From contig JAHLKI010000056.1 of assembly GCA_025602905.1 (NCBI GenBank), positions 1 to 64,000 on the forward strand: a DNA stretch of 64,000 nucleotides, given 5' to 3'. Both the position numbers and the translations under genes were made by a program. This document shows, in pieces, positions 44,901-55,502 of this stretch (the stretch's first letter is position 1; each line of letters opens with the position of its first letter). Source of the DNA: Phlyctochytrium arcticum (taxonomy: Eukaryota > Chytridiomycota > Chytridiomycetes > Chytridiales > Chytridiaceae). Under the pieces are notes generated by a model that was given only the letters and a program-made list of their open reading frames with translations, did not search any database and was not told where the DNA came from.

Positions 44901-47900
44901 GATTGATTTGCCGGATTGGTCACTAGCAGATCCCCGGCGACTGAAACAGGGTAGGAGATGCAGCGTTGATGCTCCAGGTCCTTATATGAAAGACCTCCGG
45001 ATGAAGTTTTGCGATAGCAGCCGACTCTTTGTGGATACACTGCGCGGAAGTGGTGACAGTATGTTGCTGTAAGGGTCGATGCCGGCCTTTCGAGCCTTTC
45101 AAGCGGGAAAAAGAGTAGTATCTCAATTATTAGTTGGTTGACGGACCAGAGGTGTGTTTCGTCTATGTTTGGTCGCCAAATGTTTGTAGCTAAACGTCTC
45201 TTCTGGCGTTCGGATTAGCCGGTCTTTGCTGTAAAACTTGCTACGTTCTCGCGGCCGTCGGAGATTCAATCAGTGAACAGACAAAGCCAAAGGAAGAGGG
45301 ATAGAATGCAGGATTCGGCGGGGTAGTAGATTTGGACAAATGTTGACTTGAGAACTTGCTATACTATATTCCTCACTTTTGATTTTGTCGCAATACGGAA
45401 AATAAGAGCGTTTCTTGGTCGAGGGCAGGAATCTTATGTTGACCATCCAGCTGAAATTCCCGCCGGAGACACTCTTTCAATCAGCCCAAGTTTCCCGTTC
45501 AAATGTCATTCAACCTCGTCTGCCGCGCAGGCGGGCGGAATTGACGCAGTAGACGACAGCTGTAATAGTCAGCTTGGACAAGTATCAGCCGCCCCCCGCG
45601 AGATCTCTTGGAAAATGATAAAGCCGAGTTGATAACTTTTTGGTAGGACCGTTTAGGGTATGTACTCCATTGGCGCACCCAGAACGTTCACGCGTTCATC
45701 ACTCGAGGAGCCTCGAGGGGCAGATCGTTTATTTACCGCGCTCCAGTTTTGGCGCCCAAGTCAAAGTTTATATGTGTGCTGAGTTACATTCTATCAATAC
45801 CTGACCATGGACCTTCATGAATGATGAAACCAGGGTCCCAGGACTCAGCAAGTAACCCACGGGTGACAAACTCCGGTATCTTACTCCTATTGCGAAAGTC
45901 ATGAATGGTTCCAGGCATTGAAAAACCCCAGACAATGGCGTATTTATGCTTTCTCAATGGAATGCAGATCCGGATAAGATGCGTAGTGGCAGGGTCCGCC
46001 GGATTCCTTCCTATTCATCAGACCCACTCCCGGAAAGCAAAGCTATTAACACGCGTAGCCTCCTATACCATTCAACTGCAGGATTTACACAATGTTATGG
46101 TAGTCTGGAGGTCCGGCGGACCCACCAATTTTTGGCCATGTATAACGGTGGACCCAACGGGAGTGACGGCGTCGTTCACGAATTTTGCCCAATCGTTGAC
46201 GCGGGACATCGCAAAGCCCTGCTTACGTACACTCCAGGCCTATCTCCATCTGGCATTCTGGGGGTCTGTGTCGTGTGGGAGTCGTTTGGGACCCCTATAA
46301 AAACTTTTCGCGCAATGTGCAAATAAGAAGTGTTGGACGGGATTTGTTCTTCGCTTCGTGGACAGGGTGAATCTGACAGCAACAACGGCACGGTATTTCT
46401 TTGGTCTTTAAAACGCCGGCGTAAAGCAGGGGGGGACGTTTTTTTTGGCAAGAATTTGAAAATGAATAGGAAGGCACAATGGAGGTGCTCCATGTCTCCC
46501 AGATGTCTCCACAGTCCTCACAACCACCATCCTAGTTATGGGTAAAAGGGTCTTAAACTTCAGGAATCTCGGAAGTCCGCGCGGCGGGCGTCTCACATAT
46601 AAACTGATCTGACACAGTTCGTTTCAAACAGATCTTATCAGCCCCCCGCCGCTATTACAAACTTTACAAAGTTGACATCTCCTCCGGGAATTACTTTGGC
46701 ATTTATGCATGTAAATCTCAGGCGGGAATTCAGTGCCTTGAAAAAACTTGACTGTCGATATGATGAACGGCGGGCTAGGGAATATCCATACTTCCTTCAT
46801 TCTTCCCACCAAAAAAACAGAAGTCTACAATTAGTGGCAATATCTCTTCCGGGTGTGGTCCAGAGGAACACGAAAGAAAATGTGTACAGTATGGCTACTC
46901 TTTACAAATTACGGAGAAACAATTGGAGCGTGTGGATATTATTGAGATAATTTCTTCAGGTGCATGCGAAAGTGCTTTTGGAAAACAGGTGGGACATGCA
47001 ACAAAATGTCTATTCTTTGCTAGTGGATTTCCCTTGTTCCGGGCTACCGTACTGTAATGGCTGGTGGGAGGCCCTTCCTTCCGTGTATGGAGACATATTT
47101 CAATACAAGTAAGTAACAATTGAAAGGAAATATCTCTTCAATGCTCAAGACCCAGGAAGATAGTCAACGGGTGAGCATCTCATGTATGGGGGATCCCAGG
47201 CCGGGTGTCGGTTATATAGTGTCGGGTAAGCCCGGGTCAGGTTACTTATTGCACTTATGCAGCTCCGGTGAACTCCGATCCACCAAAGATTCTGGAAACT
47301 ATATAACATGTACTCTTTCGATACTTTTGCCATGTCGGTAAACACTGAGTTCATATTGAAAGTGTTCCTTTGAACATCCGGTTGAACATCCTCTCCTGCG
47401 TCTCTCCTCTCTCTTCCTTGTTACACATACAGATTGAAGATATGAATCGAGTAAACGGTTTTATACTCAGCCTCGGCTCAGCCCCGCCTCGGAGTATCTC
47501 TCAATTTCGGGAATTGAGAGACGAAGATTTTCCTCCGCCTTTCAGGACAGATTATCATTCCATGAATTTTCCAAATATTTCTGGAGGTGATGATGACAGA
47601 TTGGAATTGAATGCCATTTTTTGGGGTAAGATTGCGCTATATGTCGAGCGCGGGGTTTTCCAACTGCATCGAAATGCAATCTTTCAAGTTCCACCAAATT
47701 TCAAATGATTGTTAATCCCCGAACCAGCCGGTGTCAACAGTTGGTCATGGATTCTCCTCGGTTGGAAGAGAACATGCGCAGGATGTCCAAGATTAAAAAA
47801 AAAATGGGCAAATTTTTACTGCATGTTGATTTTCTGTATTTTATGTTTCCGCTTGGCTACGGCGTTATTTCTCCACAATAATTTACTATATACTCCTGGC

Positions 47901-48063
47901 ATTTTTTACTGTCTGCAAATTGCTGTTCTATAGGAATCGAGTCAATGGAGTCAGTGGATACTATCAAGGCGTTCGCAAGCGAAAGGAGAGAGGTTGGGTA
48001 TGTATATGGGTGCACAGCAAAGAACCAAGGATACCGTAAGGCAATCTCATCCATTTTTCTGAT
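44901..48063. other. Intergenic region of 3.2 kb
   Basis: No gene could be supported. An 88-codon frame from ATG 47442 to 47708 and a 131-codon frame at 45905-46300 have no domain, splice or codon support. No repeat structure was noticed, but it borders the duplicated block that starts at 48 kb. Confidence 0.4.
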
Positions 48064-48869
48064 TCAGCATGAATAGTAAGCGTCGGACACTCTGACACGT
48101 TCCGGTTTTGCTTGTTGAATCTTATCCCATGATTTTTTACTAATTTCCGGAAAGTCCCAAAGTCGCAATTCAGTCAAGTTTTGGCAGGTCTTGAGCAACG
48201 AGAGTATTGTCGAGAGTTCGCATGGCGTGCCCTCCAGGCTCAACGACTGTAGTAATAGGTTGGCGGGTACGAGTCGCAAGATAACGTCGTCACATTCAAA
48301 TCCAAAATCGCGCAGAGACAGCTGAACTAGCCGCGAAGTAGATGTATCAACATTGCGGCGAGCCCCTGCAATCAGCTCCAGATATGTAATAGCTTTCTCC
48401 CAATAAGAGCATCGTAGAAAAAGATATTCGCTGCCAAGTTTTGTCAGATCAGCGCCAAATTACGACCAAAAGCAAAAACTCACACGTTGGGGCATGCACT
48501 CAGCCAAGCCCTTATTCTCACCTCGGCTACTTCGCCGACGCCGACTAGGTTACTGTCCTCATCGTCAAAGTCCTCTAATTCCATTTCCACGGTACGCACA
48601 TACGCCCCGAATTCTGGACGATCGTAAAGGCATCTCACAAACTTGTGGAGTTGGCCCGGAGTGATTAAAGCAGGCCAGTTGAATAAATGTGGTAACGTTG
48701 CTCTTCGCCAGGACCGAGAGACGCGTGACAGCTTTTCGAGCGCCAATTGATGAGCTTGGTGTTTTTCGACACTGATTTGGTTACTAGTAACGTCGGGTTG
48801 TAAATCCTCCTGAAAGTGTTCCAGTATCTTTGCCAGGATCTCCGGTGGTAGTCGGCCCTTTGTCGTCAC
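48064..48869 (-). CDS. F-box/LRR-like protein, intact copy 1
   Basis: Two exons (minus), 48869-48484 and 48430-48064, with a 53-base intron, give 250 residues. The start GRLPPEILAKILEHFQEDL and the later LSRVSRSWRRATLPHLFNWP form an F-box-like motif (LPPEI..ILE, then a VSRxWR helix). F-box proteins bind Skp1 in SCF ubiquitin ligases. The second exon has leucine-rich repeat-like units: LLQSLSLEGTPCELSTILSL, LKTCQNLTELRLWDF. Two further copies in opposite orientation, at 51.4 and 53.7 kb, are broken. A TTATAAAAGG element lies about 175 bases upstream on its strand (near 49045). It is the only member of the local family with an uninterrupted frame. Confidence 0.75.
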
Positions 48870-49600
48870 ACACTTGTTTTGAGATTCCCTCTTTGCTCGG
48901 TGACGGAAAGGGTTACACAGGGTCTGGAGCTTCTTGTGTATTCGAAATCTCCGGTGGTTTTTTCCCCAAATCTCCAGCAGAATCTACAGAATCTCCATCC
49001 GCTGTCATCCCCAAAAAGTGGCACGCCGCACGATGTCTCCTTTTATAAGGTGGATGCGAAGCGACCTGTATGGTCAACAGATGGTCAATCTTCAGTTGGC
49101 CTTCGGTCCGTCGGTTCATGGATTCACCCTTCGGACAAAAAGCCCTCTCCTCTTCCGATACTTTCCGACTTCCGATGTTTCCCGACCATAAAGTTTTGCA
49201 AAACTCCGCTGGTCCCCCCGCTGGGCCAAACGGACACTCACCGCGTCATAGCATTATTTCTGCTTTGGGTCACTGAACATCTTTATTAGGAACTAAAGCT
49301 TCCAAAACTGAAATATAGGCTTGTCGCGCTGACTCCCTCGTAAATTCCACAACGCGTCCCGACACCAAACTTGACGATGGTGGGGATGGCCACAATTTAA
49401 ATGATGTTGAAAGAGTCCTCCACGTTGTAAATCAAGCAGCCTGGGTAGGTAGGTAGGTACCTTGCAAAATGTGAATGATGTGGGACGGCAGACGGGTCAT
49501 CAAGATTCACAACATCATCTGTCAGGTAGGCCTATACTGAGGTGTGGGAATGATTATTGTTGAGGCATCTGGCCAAAGCAAGGACTACCGGAAATTGTAG
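48870..49600. other. Upstream region of F-box copy 1
   Basis: No gene is supported. The right part leads into the repeat array. A short GTAG tetranucleotide run occurs at about 49444. Confidence 0.4.
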
Positions 49601-50520
49601 TCCCAAAAGGCAGCATGTGCGGCAAAAGAGTCAAGTAACTACATAGGCTGCTTCCAAAGCCCCTGCTGGGTGCGTATCGGGCGCGCTTCCACCAGGAGCC
49701 AATCAATTATTTCTTTAGTTGACCAGCTCATCCCTTAAGCCATGTAAAATCACTTATCTCCATACAAGTAAAGCGTCAATCAAGGCACGGCGACTGGATC
49801 TCACAATGTTTTTAGTCCCAGAAGGCAGCATGTGCGGCAAAAGTGTAACGGATACTTGGCCCATAACGGTATTGCCGATGTGGACATCACAGGCTGCTTC
49901 CATAAGGAGCCAATCAATTATTTCCGTACTCGGCTAGCTCATCACTTGAGACAATATAAAAATCACTAACCTACATTGAAGCAATACGCCAATGTAGGCA
50001 TGAATGGGACCGGATCTCAAAAGGTTATGGGCTCGGTTTAGGAGGAAACTTCAAGCCCCGGAAGGCAGCATGTGCGGCTAGGAGTTAAGTAGCCCTGAGG
50101 GATACTTTTGCCCATGATGGTATCCACAATGTGGACATCACAGGCTGTTTCCACAAGAAGCCATTATTTATTTCTAAAGTCGGCCAGCTCATTACTTGCG
50201 ACATATAAAAGTCACTCATAACCTCCAGACAAGTAAAACGTCAATCAAGGCACGGGTGGGACCAATTGAATGTCCCTGACGGAGACTACTGCCCATGATG
50301 GTGTCCACCATGGGGACATCACAGGCTGTTTCCACAAGGAGCCAATCATTTATTTCCGTAGTTTGCTAGCTAGTCACTGAAGACAATATAGAATCACCAA
50401 CCTCCATACAAGCAACGCACCAATCAGGGCATGGATGGGACCGACCGAAATTGTCTGTATCTCACAAGATTTTGCGCTCGGCTTAGGAGGAACCTTCAAG
50501 TGGCAAGGTGCAAAGTAACC
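49600..50520. repeat. Degenerate tandem array, unit about 180-250 bases, about four copies
   Basis: Two motifs recur in order. GGCAGCATGTGCGGC occurs at 49609, 49824 and 50064. GGACATCACAGGCTG plus a TTCCA.AAGGAGCCAATCA-type block occurs near 49650 (partial), 49880, 50135 and 50315. Each unit also has an AGCTCAT.ACTT and a CC.ATACAAG..A..C.CCAATCA-type segment. The copies differ by substitutions and small indels. No coding sense is apparent. Confidence 0.75.
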
Positions 50521-50595
50521 CTGACGGATACTATACACATTAAATACCCTCTGCTGCATGATTCCTTGATTTCCCATCTATACCTCACCAACCCA

Positions 50596-50610
<15 letters not shown>

Positions 50611-50659
<49 letters not shown>

Positions 50660-50665
50660 CACAAC
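50611..50665. repeat. CA microsatellite
   Basis: An interrupted (CA)n tract. The matching TG tract lies at about 54916-54985, inside an inverted copy of the flanking sequence. Confidence 0.9.
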
Positions 50666-50766
50666 ACACTCTTGCTTGTTTTTTCTTTGTATACACACAC
50701 CCTTTCTTTTGATGGTCTATATACTTTCGGCTGGCTGATGAATACATCTTGTCTATACCTCTACCT
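50655..50766. repeat. Inverted copy of the CsbD-gene downstream region
   Basis: GGCTGGCTGATGAATACATC, the TTGTCTATACC after it and the GTATACACACACCCTTT before it reappear in reverse complement at 54848-54968, which lies just 3' of the CsbD-like gene. The two copies are about 85 percent alike by eye. Confidence 0.75.
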
Positions 50767-51194
50767 CTCGACGTACACTACGCGTTCGTTTTCCCACGCG
50801 TCGCAGTCTCATAAAACTGCTTTACTGCCGAATGACAAGGTCCAACAATTGAATAGGCCGCCTTCTGGCCTTGGGATAAGTTGGTATGGGGGATCAGATT
50901 CTGTCATTTTCTACATACATTTTTTGATTTTTTTAGCATTCTATTTGATTTTTTCAGTTTCATCCTAAATATGGGATGAAAGTAGGACAGTCTTGGAATC
51001 TCTGCCTCAGATGCCGCAACAAAAATTGGACCCCATGAATCTATTCAGAAGAACCAGATCTATTTCTTGCTTCTAAGTAGCCTTCCTCAAAAATGTGTAA
51101 AGTTTTGAGCTCTTCTAATGGTAAAGTCGAAACAACGCGTTCTGATCCTATATTTAGGTCGCTGGGCGCCAAACGGTACTGGAATACTCCAAAT

Positions 51195-51255
51195 CCAAGG
51201 CACGTGAACGCGTCAATCATTGACCAGGGTAGAAGCGAACGTTGTTACCGCTTCA
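51195..51255. repeat. Inverted repeat partner of 53365-53430
   Basis: ACGTGAACGCGTCAATCATT, ACCAGGGTAGAAGC and AACGTTGTTACCG occur here and in reverse complement at about 53365-53430. The copies sit upstream of F-box copies 2 and 3. Confidence 0.75.
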
Positions 51256-51428
51256 CCCCGACAAGAAACTGTGGTTTCGGCGGCCAGGAACAGCTATCGA
51301 GGAGAGAGATTTTGGATGGTTTTGCGTATTGCCTATGCCAGCAAAGACCCTATTTCTTGATAGTAATTCCACTTTGGAAACACTTCTTCTGAGGAGTAAT
51401 ATTGCCACTTTGCTGTCACCGAGAAAAA

Positions 51429-52462
51429 ATGGAAGGGAAGCCTGTGACGACAAGGAGCAATCTACCCCTGGAGATTCTGGTACAGATACTGGAACAGTTT
51501 CAGGAAAATCATGAAAACGACCTTGGCACAGAATATCTTACGATGAAAAAGAACAATCTCGCAAAATTCACCAGTGGGCGCTTGTAAATCTGTCATGCGT
51601 CTCTCGGGTCTGGCGAAGAGCAACGTTGCCACATTTATTTCACCGCCCTCACCCTCACATCTCCAGTGCCCACCAAATGATCGAGTTTATGAGATGTATC
51701 GACGTTCGTCCAGATCTTGGGGCGTACGTATGTGTACTCAGACTGGATGTATTTGATGTTTGTGCATGGTATGCTACGCACGAGGAGAGTACACTACTGC
51801 ATGAGGACAGTACACTACCGGTAGTCAGCGGATGGCCTAGGCTGAGCAGTACACTAGTCAGCGGATCAGCACGCGAAAGAATAAGGACTTTACTGAGTGC
51901 ATGCTCCAACGTTCTTTGTAACTGGTATAAGCACAAGGACAGAGCACTAGCCAGCAGATTAGCAAGCGCCAGAAGATGGAATTTTTTGCTGAGCAGTACA
52001 CTAGTCAGTGGATCCGCACGCGAAAGAATAAGGACTTTGCTGAGTGCATGCTCCAACGTGTGAGTTTTGATTTTGGGTTGTAATGTGGATTTTTACAGCG
52101 CTGATTTGACAATAACTGGCAGCGAACATCTTGAGGTGATATGTATTGATCCAACGCTAGCTCTGACATCTCTGGAGCTACTTGTGGAAGCTCGCCGCAA
52201 TGTCGATCCATCTTCTTCGCGGCTAATTGAGCTGAATCTGTGGGAATTTGGATCTGGGTATGACGAGCAGATCATGCGACTCGTATCAGCCAATCCCTCA
52301 CTGCAATCGTTGAGCTTGGAGGGCACGCCATGCGAATTCTCTACAATACTTTGGTTGCTCGACAACTGCCGAAACCTGACTAAATTGGGACTTCGGCGCT
52401 ACCCTGTAGTATATTGGTGGGTGGATGAGATTCGACGAGCAAAACCTGAAGTGTCCGTGTAA
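51429..52462 (+). pseudogene. F-box/LRR-like protein, copy 2 (frameshifted)
   Basis: The start MEGKPVTTRSNLPLEILVQI is F-box-like. At about 51530 one A is missing (GGCACAG here, GGCAACAG in copy 3), so the frame moves before the VSRVWRRATLPHLFHRPHPH block. The downstream part has an in-frame 147-base tandem duplication (51841 and 51988). It then has the same intron as copy 1 (GTGAGT to GGCAG) and an LRR exon with LQSLSLEGTPCEFSTILWL, which ends at 52462. Without the shift it would encode a protein longer than copy 1. It is therefore either a recent pseudogene or one affected by a sequencing error. Confidence 0.7.
51841..52059. repeat. 147-base tandem duplication inside F-box copy 2
   Basis: A 72-base segment at 51841-51912 is repeated at 51988-52059 with about three differences. 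The period of 147 is a multiple of three, so the frame is kept (LSSTLVSGSARERIRTLLSA appears twice). Confidence 0.85.
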
Positions 52463-53000
52463 TCTTCCCAGGTAAAGGTTGTCCGGTGTTGTTTCTCGAT
52501 TTGCTAGTGTTAACCGGTTACATGACAAGCATTGCAACTATAGTGTCGCCTCTGCCATTGACAGCTGTCATCCCTAAACACTACGAATACCATCACACAG
52601 TTACCCTTGGCCCTTCGCACAGCATTCCTACATCATTACTGTGCATCATTGTCTTTCATCATGTATCACACAGACCTATGTTTCCTGTATATAATGGTGC
52701 TCCCCGAAGCAATACATCCGAGTTTTTACTCATTACACACGACAGAGTGGTGAATAAATTTTAGAAACGCACAATTCGATTGAGCGTCCATCTTTTGTCG
52801 GATAACAAAAAGGACAACGGATTCGGATTCCTGGAGTCGAGAAGTATAATCCAACGGATGCTTTTTATTCTAGCATTTTTTTCTCATCGAGATAATCTGT
52901 TCGACCATTTCGCAACCTTTTGGAATAATTTTTTAGTCCCAAAAGTTTTAAGACTAAATGATTGATTCAAAAGTTGGGGGTTGACTGGAAGAAATGTATA
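52463..53000. other. Spacer downstream of F-box copy 2
   Basis: No gene is supported. Confidence 0.4.
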
Positions 53001-53004
53001 TATA

Positions 53005-53065
53005 TTGATTGAGCTCATCGGTCTTGGCGCGCTGAGGGGAATCGTTGCTCGTGACGGCGCCAAAG
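53005..53065 (-). pseudogene. Fragment of a CsbD-like gene
   Basis: CTTGGCGCGCTGAG and a GAATCGTTGCTCGTGACGGC segment match the 3' half of the CsbD-like gene at about 55,076-55,127, in the same orientation. About 15-17 bases are deleted between them. It is a short duplicated relic. Confidence 0.65.
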
Positions 53066-53719
53066 AAATATTGTATTCTCAAATGATGCAACCTACACGA
53101 TCTAAAGATGTAACAGAGCATCGGAGTAAAGCAAGCACCATTATGTAATCACCAACGACGTAAGCAGACTAAGCTCGTATCATGTGAACCGACGCGCACA
53201 AGGTTGTAGCCAAATCCTCCAACACACCCCCTCAACAGTGGTGTGCGTATGGTGATACCTTCATATGAATCTGCGCCGGATGTTGAAGATATATTGAGGA
53301 TGTTTGATAGTCGTAATGTGTTCTTCTTTCAGGATCTATGGTCCGGGATGATAATGTTGTCGGGGTGAAACGGTAACAACGTTCTTAGCTTCTACCCTGG
53401 CCAATGATTGACGCGTTCACGTACCTCGGTTTTGGACTCTTTGAGAGATTTGGAGTCGCGTAGCGAGCTGTTCTTGGCCTTTTCCCCTTCATCCTCACTC
53501 TTGGCACATCACAATTATTTCACATTTTTTGATCCCCACCCACCATCCCTTAGTTGTGCTATCTTTGTATGTGACTTATAGTGGGCAAAGTTTTTCGGGG
53601 CGTCTCTGCATATTGGCGAGCGTCACTACCCGCTACACCGTGCAAAGCGTACGTACATTGGACTTTGGAAACACTTTTTCTGAGGAGTAATGTTGCCACT
53701 TTGCTGTCACCGAGAAAAA

Positions 53720-54211
53720 ATGGAAGGGAATCAAGAACGTGATCAAGACAAGTCTGTGACGACAAGGAGCAGTCTACCCCTGGAGATTCTGGTACAGATA
53801 CTGGAACAGTTTTAGGAAAATCATGAAAACGACCTTGGCAACAGAATATCTCATGATGAAAAAGAACAATCTCGCAAAATTCACCAGTGTGCGCTTGTAA
53901 ATCTGTCATGCGTCTCTCGGGTCTGGCGAAGAGCAACGTTGCCACAGTTATTTCACCGCCGTCACATCTCCAGTACCGACCAAATGATCGAGTTTATCAG
54001 ATGTATCGGCGTTCGTCCAGATCTTGGGGCGTACGTATGTGTACTCGAACTGAATGTATCTGTTGTTTGTACATGGTATGCTAAGCAGGAGGAGAGTACA
54101 CTACTGCATGAGGGCAGTACACTAGTCAGCGGTTCAGTACGCGAAAGAATAAGGACTTTAGTTGAGATTCAACGAGCAAAACCTGATCGTGTTAAAATAA
54201 AAATGGATTAG
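53720..54211 (+). pseudogene. F-box/LRR-like protein, copy 3 (nonsense codon and deleted LRR part)
   Basis: Closely matches copy 2 from about 40 bases before the ATG (53720). The frame has a TAG right after LVQILEQF (near 53812), where copy 2 has CAG. The VSRVWRRATLPQLFHRRH block is intact and in the original frame. After RERIRTLV the sequence jumps directly to EIQRAKPDRVKIKMD, so the LRR exon is deleted. It is non-functional. Confidence 0.75.
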
Positions 54212-55045
54212 ATTGCATCAGGATGTCATTAGTTCTTTGTCGTAAACCTGAATATACACATAACGTCTCTCACTCTCTCATGTTTTTACAAACGCTTTGA
54301 TTGTATCTATTGCATTGAATCACCGAATAAATCATGCCAAACTATCCGTTCCAGTGCCATCATCACTCCTGCATTTGCAAAAAAAAAACAGGCAGGGATG
54401 GAATAGCAAGCTGTGGCCAAGTTGAAACCGAGAATATAACGAGAAAATCAACAGTATCAGAAGGCACAACTTTGTGAATAGATCAGAATGTGGCATTAGC
54501 GCTTAAAGACAGAACTTGGATGCGCCAAGATGCACTAATAATCTCGTGCATCTCTCCATTCGCACACATCGAAGCGGATGATGGCATCTGGCGCTGACTC
54601 TGTGAGACTGTGGGTGACAACCCTGTCAAAGGAGTTTTGCGATCGTCTGGGTGCTGAATACGGTGGTGAGAAGGACGGCTGCAGCGATCGGGACTCCCTT
54701 CGCGTGAGTTTGAGATCTGGTCAAGCTGAGGGTAAGCTAGCCCACTTTTGACTCCGAAGTTTTGAGAAGACGCGACGCGTATATAAACCCTTCGGAGCAG
54801 CTTCGTCAGTATCCTTTGTCCCTCCTCGCAAATGTCTGGGCCGACAAGGTATACGAGTAGCGGTATAGACAAGATGTATTCATCAGCCAGCCAAAAGTAT
54901 ATAAACAATCAAAAGGGTGTGTGTGTATACAGAGAAAACGAACAAGCAAGAGAGTGTGTTGTGTGATGTGTGTGTGTATGTGGGTGGTGGGTAGTGGGTA
55001 AGATGGGAAAATCAAGGAAGAGCAGCAGAGGAGGGTAGAGGGTAT
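54212..55045. other. Downstream region of the CsbD-like gene
   Basis: Contains the TG tract and the sequence duplicated in inverse orientation at 50.65 kb. A TATATAAA at 54779 points to the plus strand, but no gene follows it. Confidence 0.45.
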
Positions 55046-55389
55046 TTACTGGTTGATCTTGTCCTTGACATCAGCCTTGGCGCGCTGAGCACGGCCCTCG
55101 GCTTCCTTGGAGTCGTTGCCGGTGACGGCACCCAAGACTTGCTTGCCCATGCCTCCGACGTTCTCACCGGCGGCTTCGGCACGGTTTCCGGCCTTGGCAG
55201 CCTCCTGAGAAGCGACACCCTTTGCGTTCTGGGCCTTTCCTTCGGCTAATGTATGTATATAAGTTACTAATGTTCTTTGAGGAATGCCAGCGAGAAATAC
55301 ATACCCTGAAGACGCTCGTTTCCGACCAAGTTTCCGACAGTCTCCTTGGCAGAGCCCATGTATTGGTCACCGGTTCCAGTAGTAGTCAT
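55046..55389 (-). CDS. CsbD-like stress-response protein
   Basis: Two exons (minus), 55389-55305 and 55245-55046, with a 59-base phase-1 intron, give 94 residues. MTTTGTGDQYMGSAKETVGN is the CsbD-like start (G-x-A-K-E-x-x-G). A second similar block follows, with AEGKAQNAKGVASQEA, GENVGGMGKQVLGAVTGND and SKEAEGRAQRAKADVKDKIN. The family includes bacterial CsbD and fungal small hydrophilic, heat-stable proteins induced by stress (Ustilago Hmp1 group). The protein is Gly/Ala/Lys-rich with no membrane segment. A TATAAAAA box lies about 110 bases upstream. Pieces of this gene and its 3' flank are copied at 53.0 and 50.7 kb. Confidence 0.9.
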
Positions 55390-55494
55390 GTTTGCGAGTT
55401 TTAGTAAGGCGGGGGTGTGAGTTTTAGTGTGGGGTGTGGTTGTAGTGTTTTAGCTGGTTGATGGGAAGGCAGAGGACGACACAGGCAGCGTCCT

Positions 55495-55502
55495 TTTTAT
55501 AG
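55495..55502 (-). promoter_or_regulatory. TATA box of the CsbD-like gene
   Basis: TATAAAAA on the minus strand, about 106-113 bases before ATG 55389. Confidence 0.6.

Noticed and set aside
45905..46326. Two overlapping plus-strand ORFs of 126-131 codons
   Set aside because: Two frames are open over the same stretch, which points to chance; no domain.
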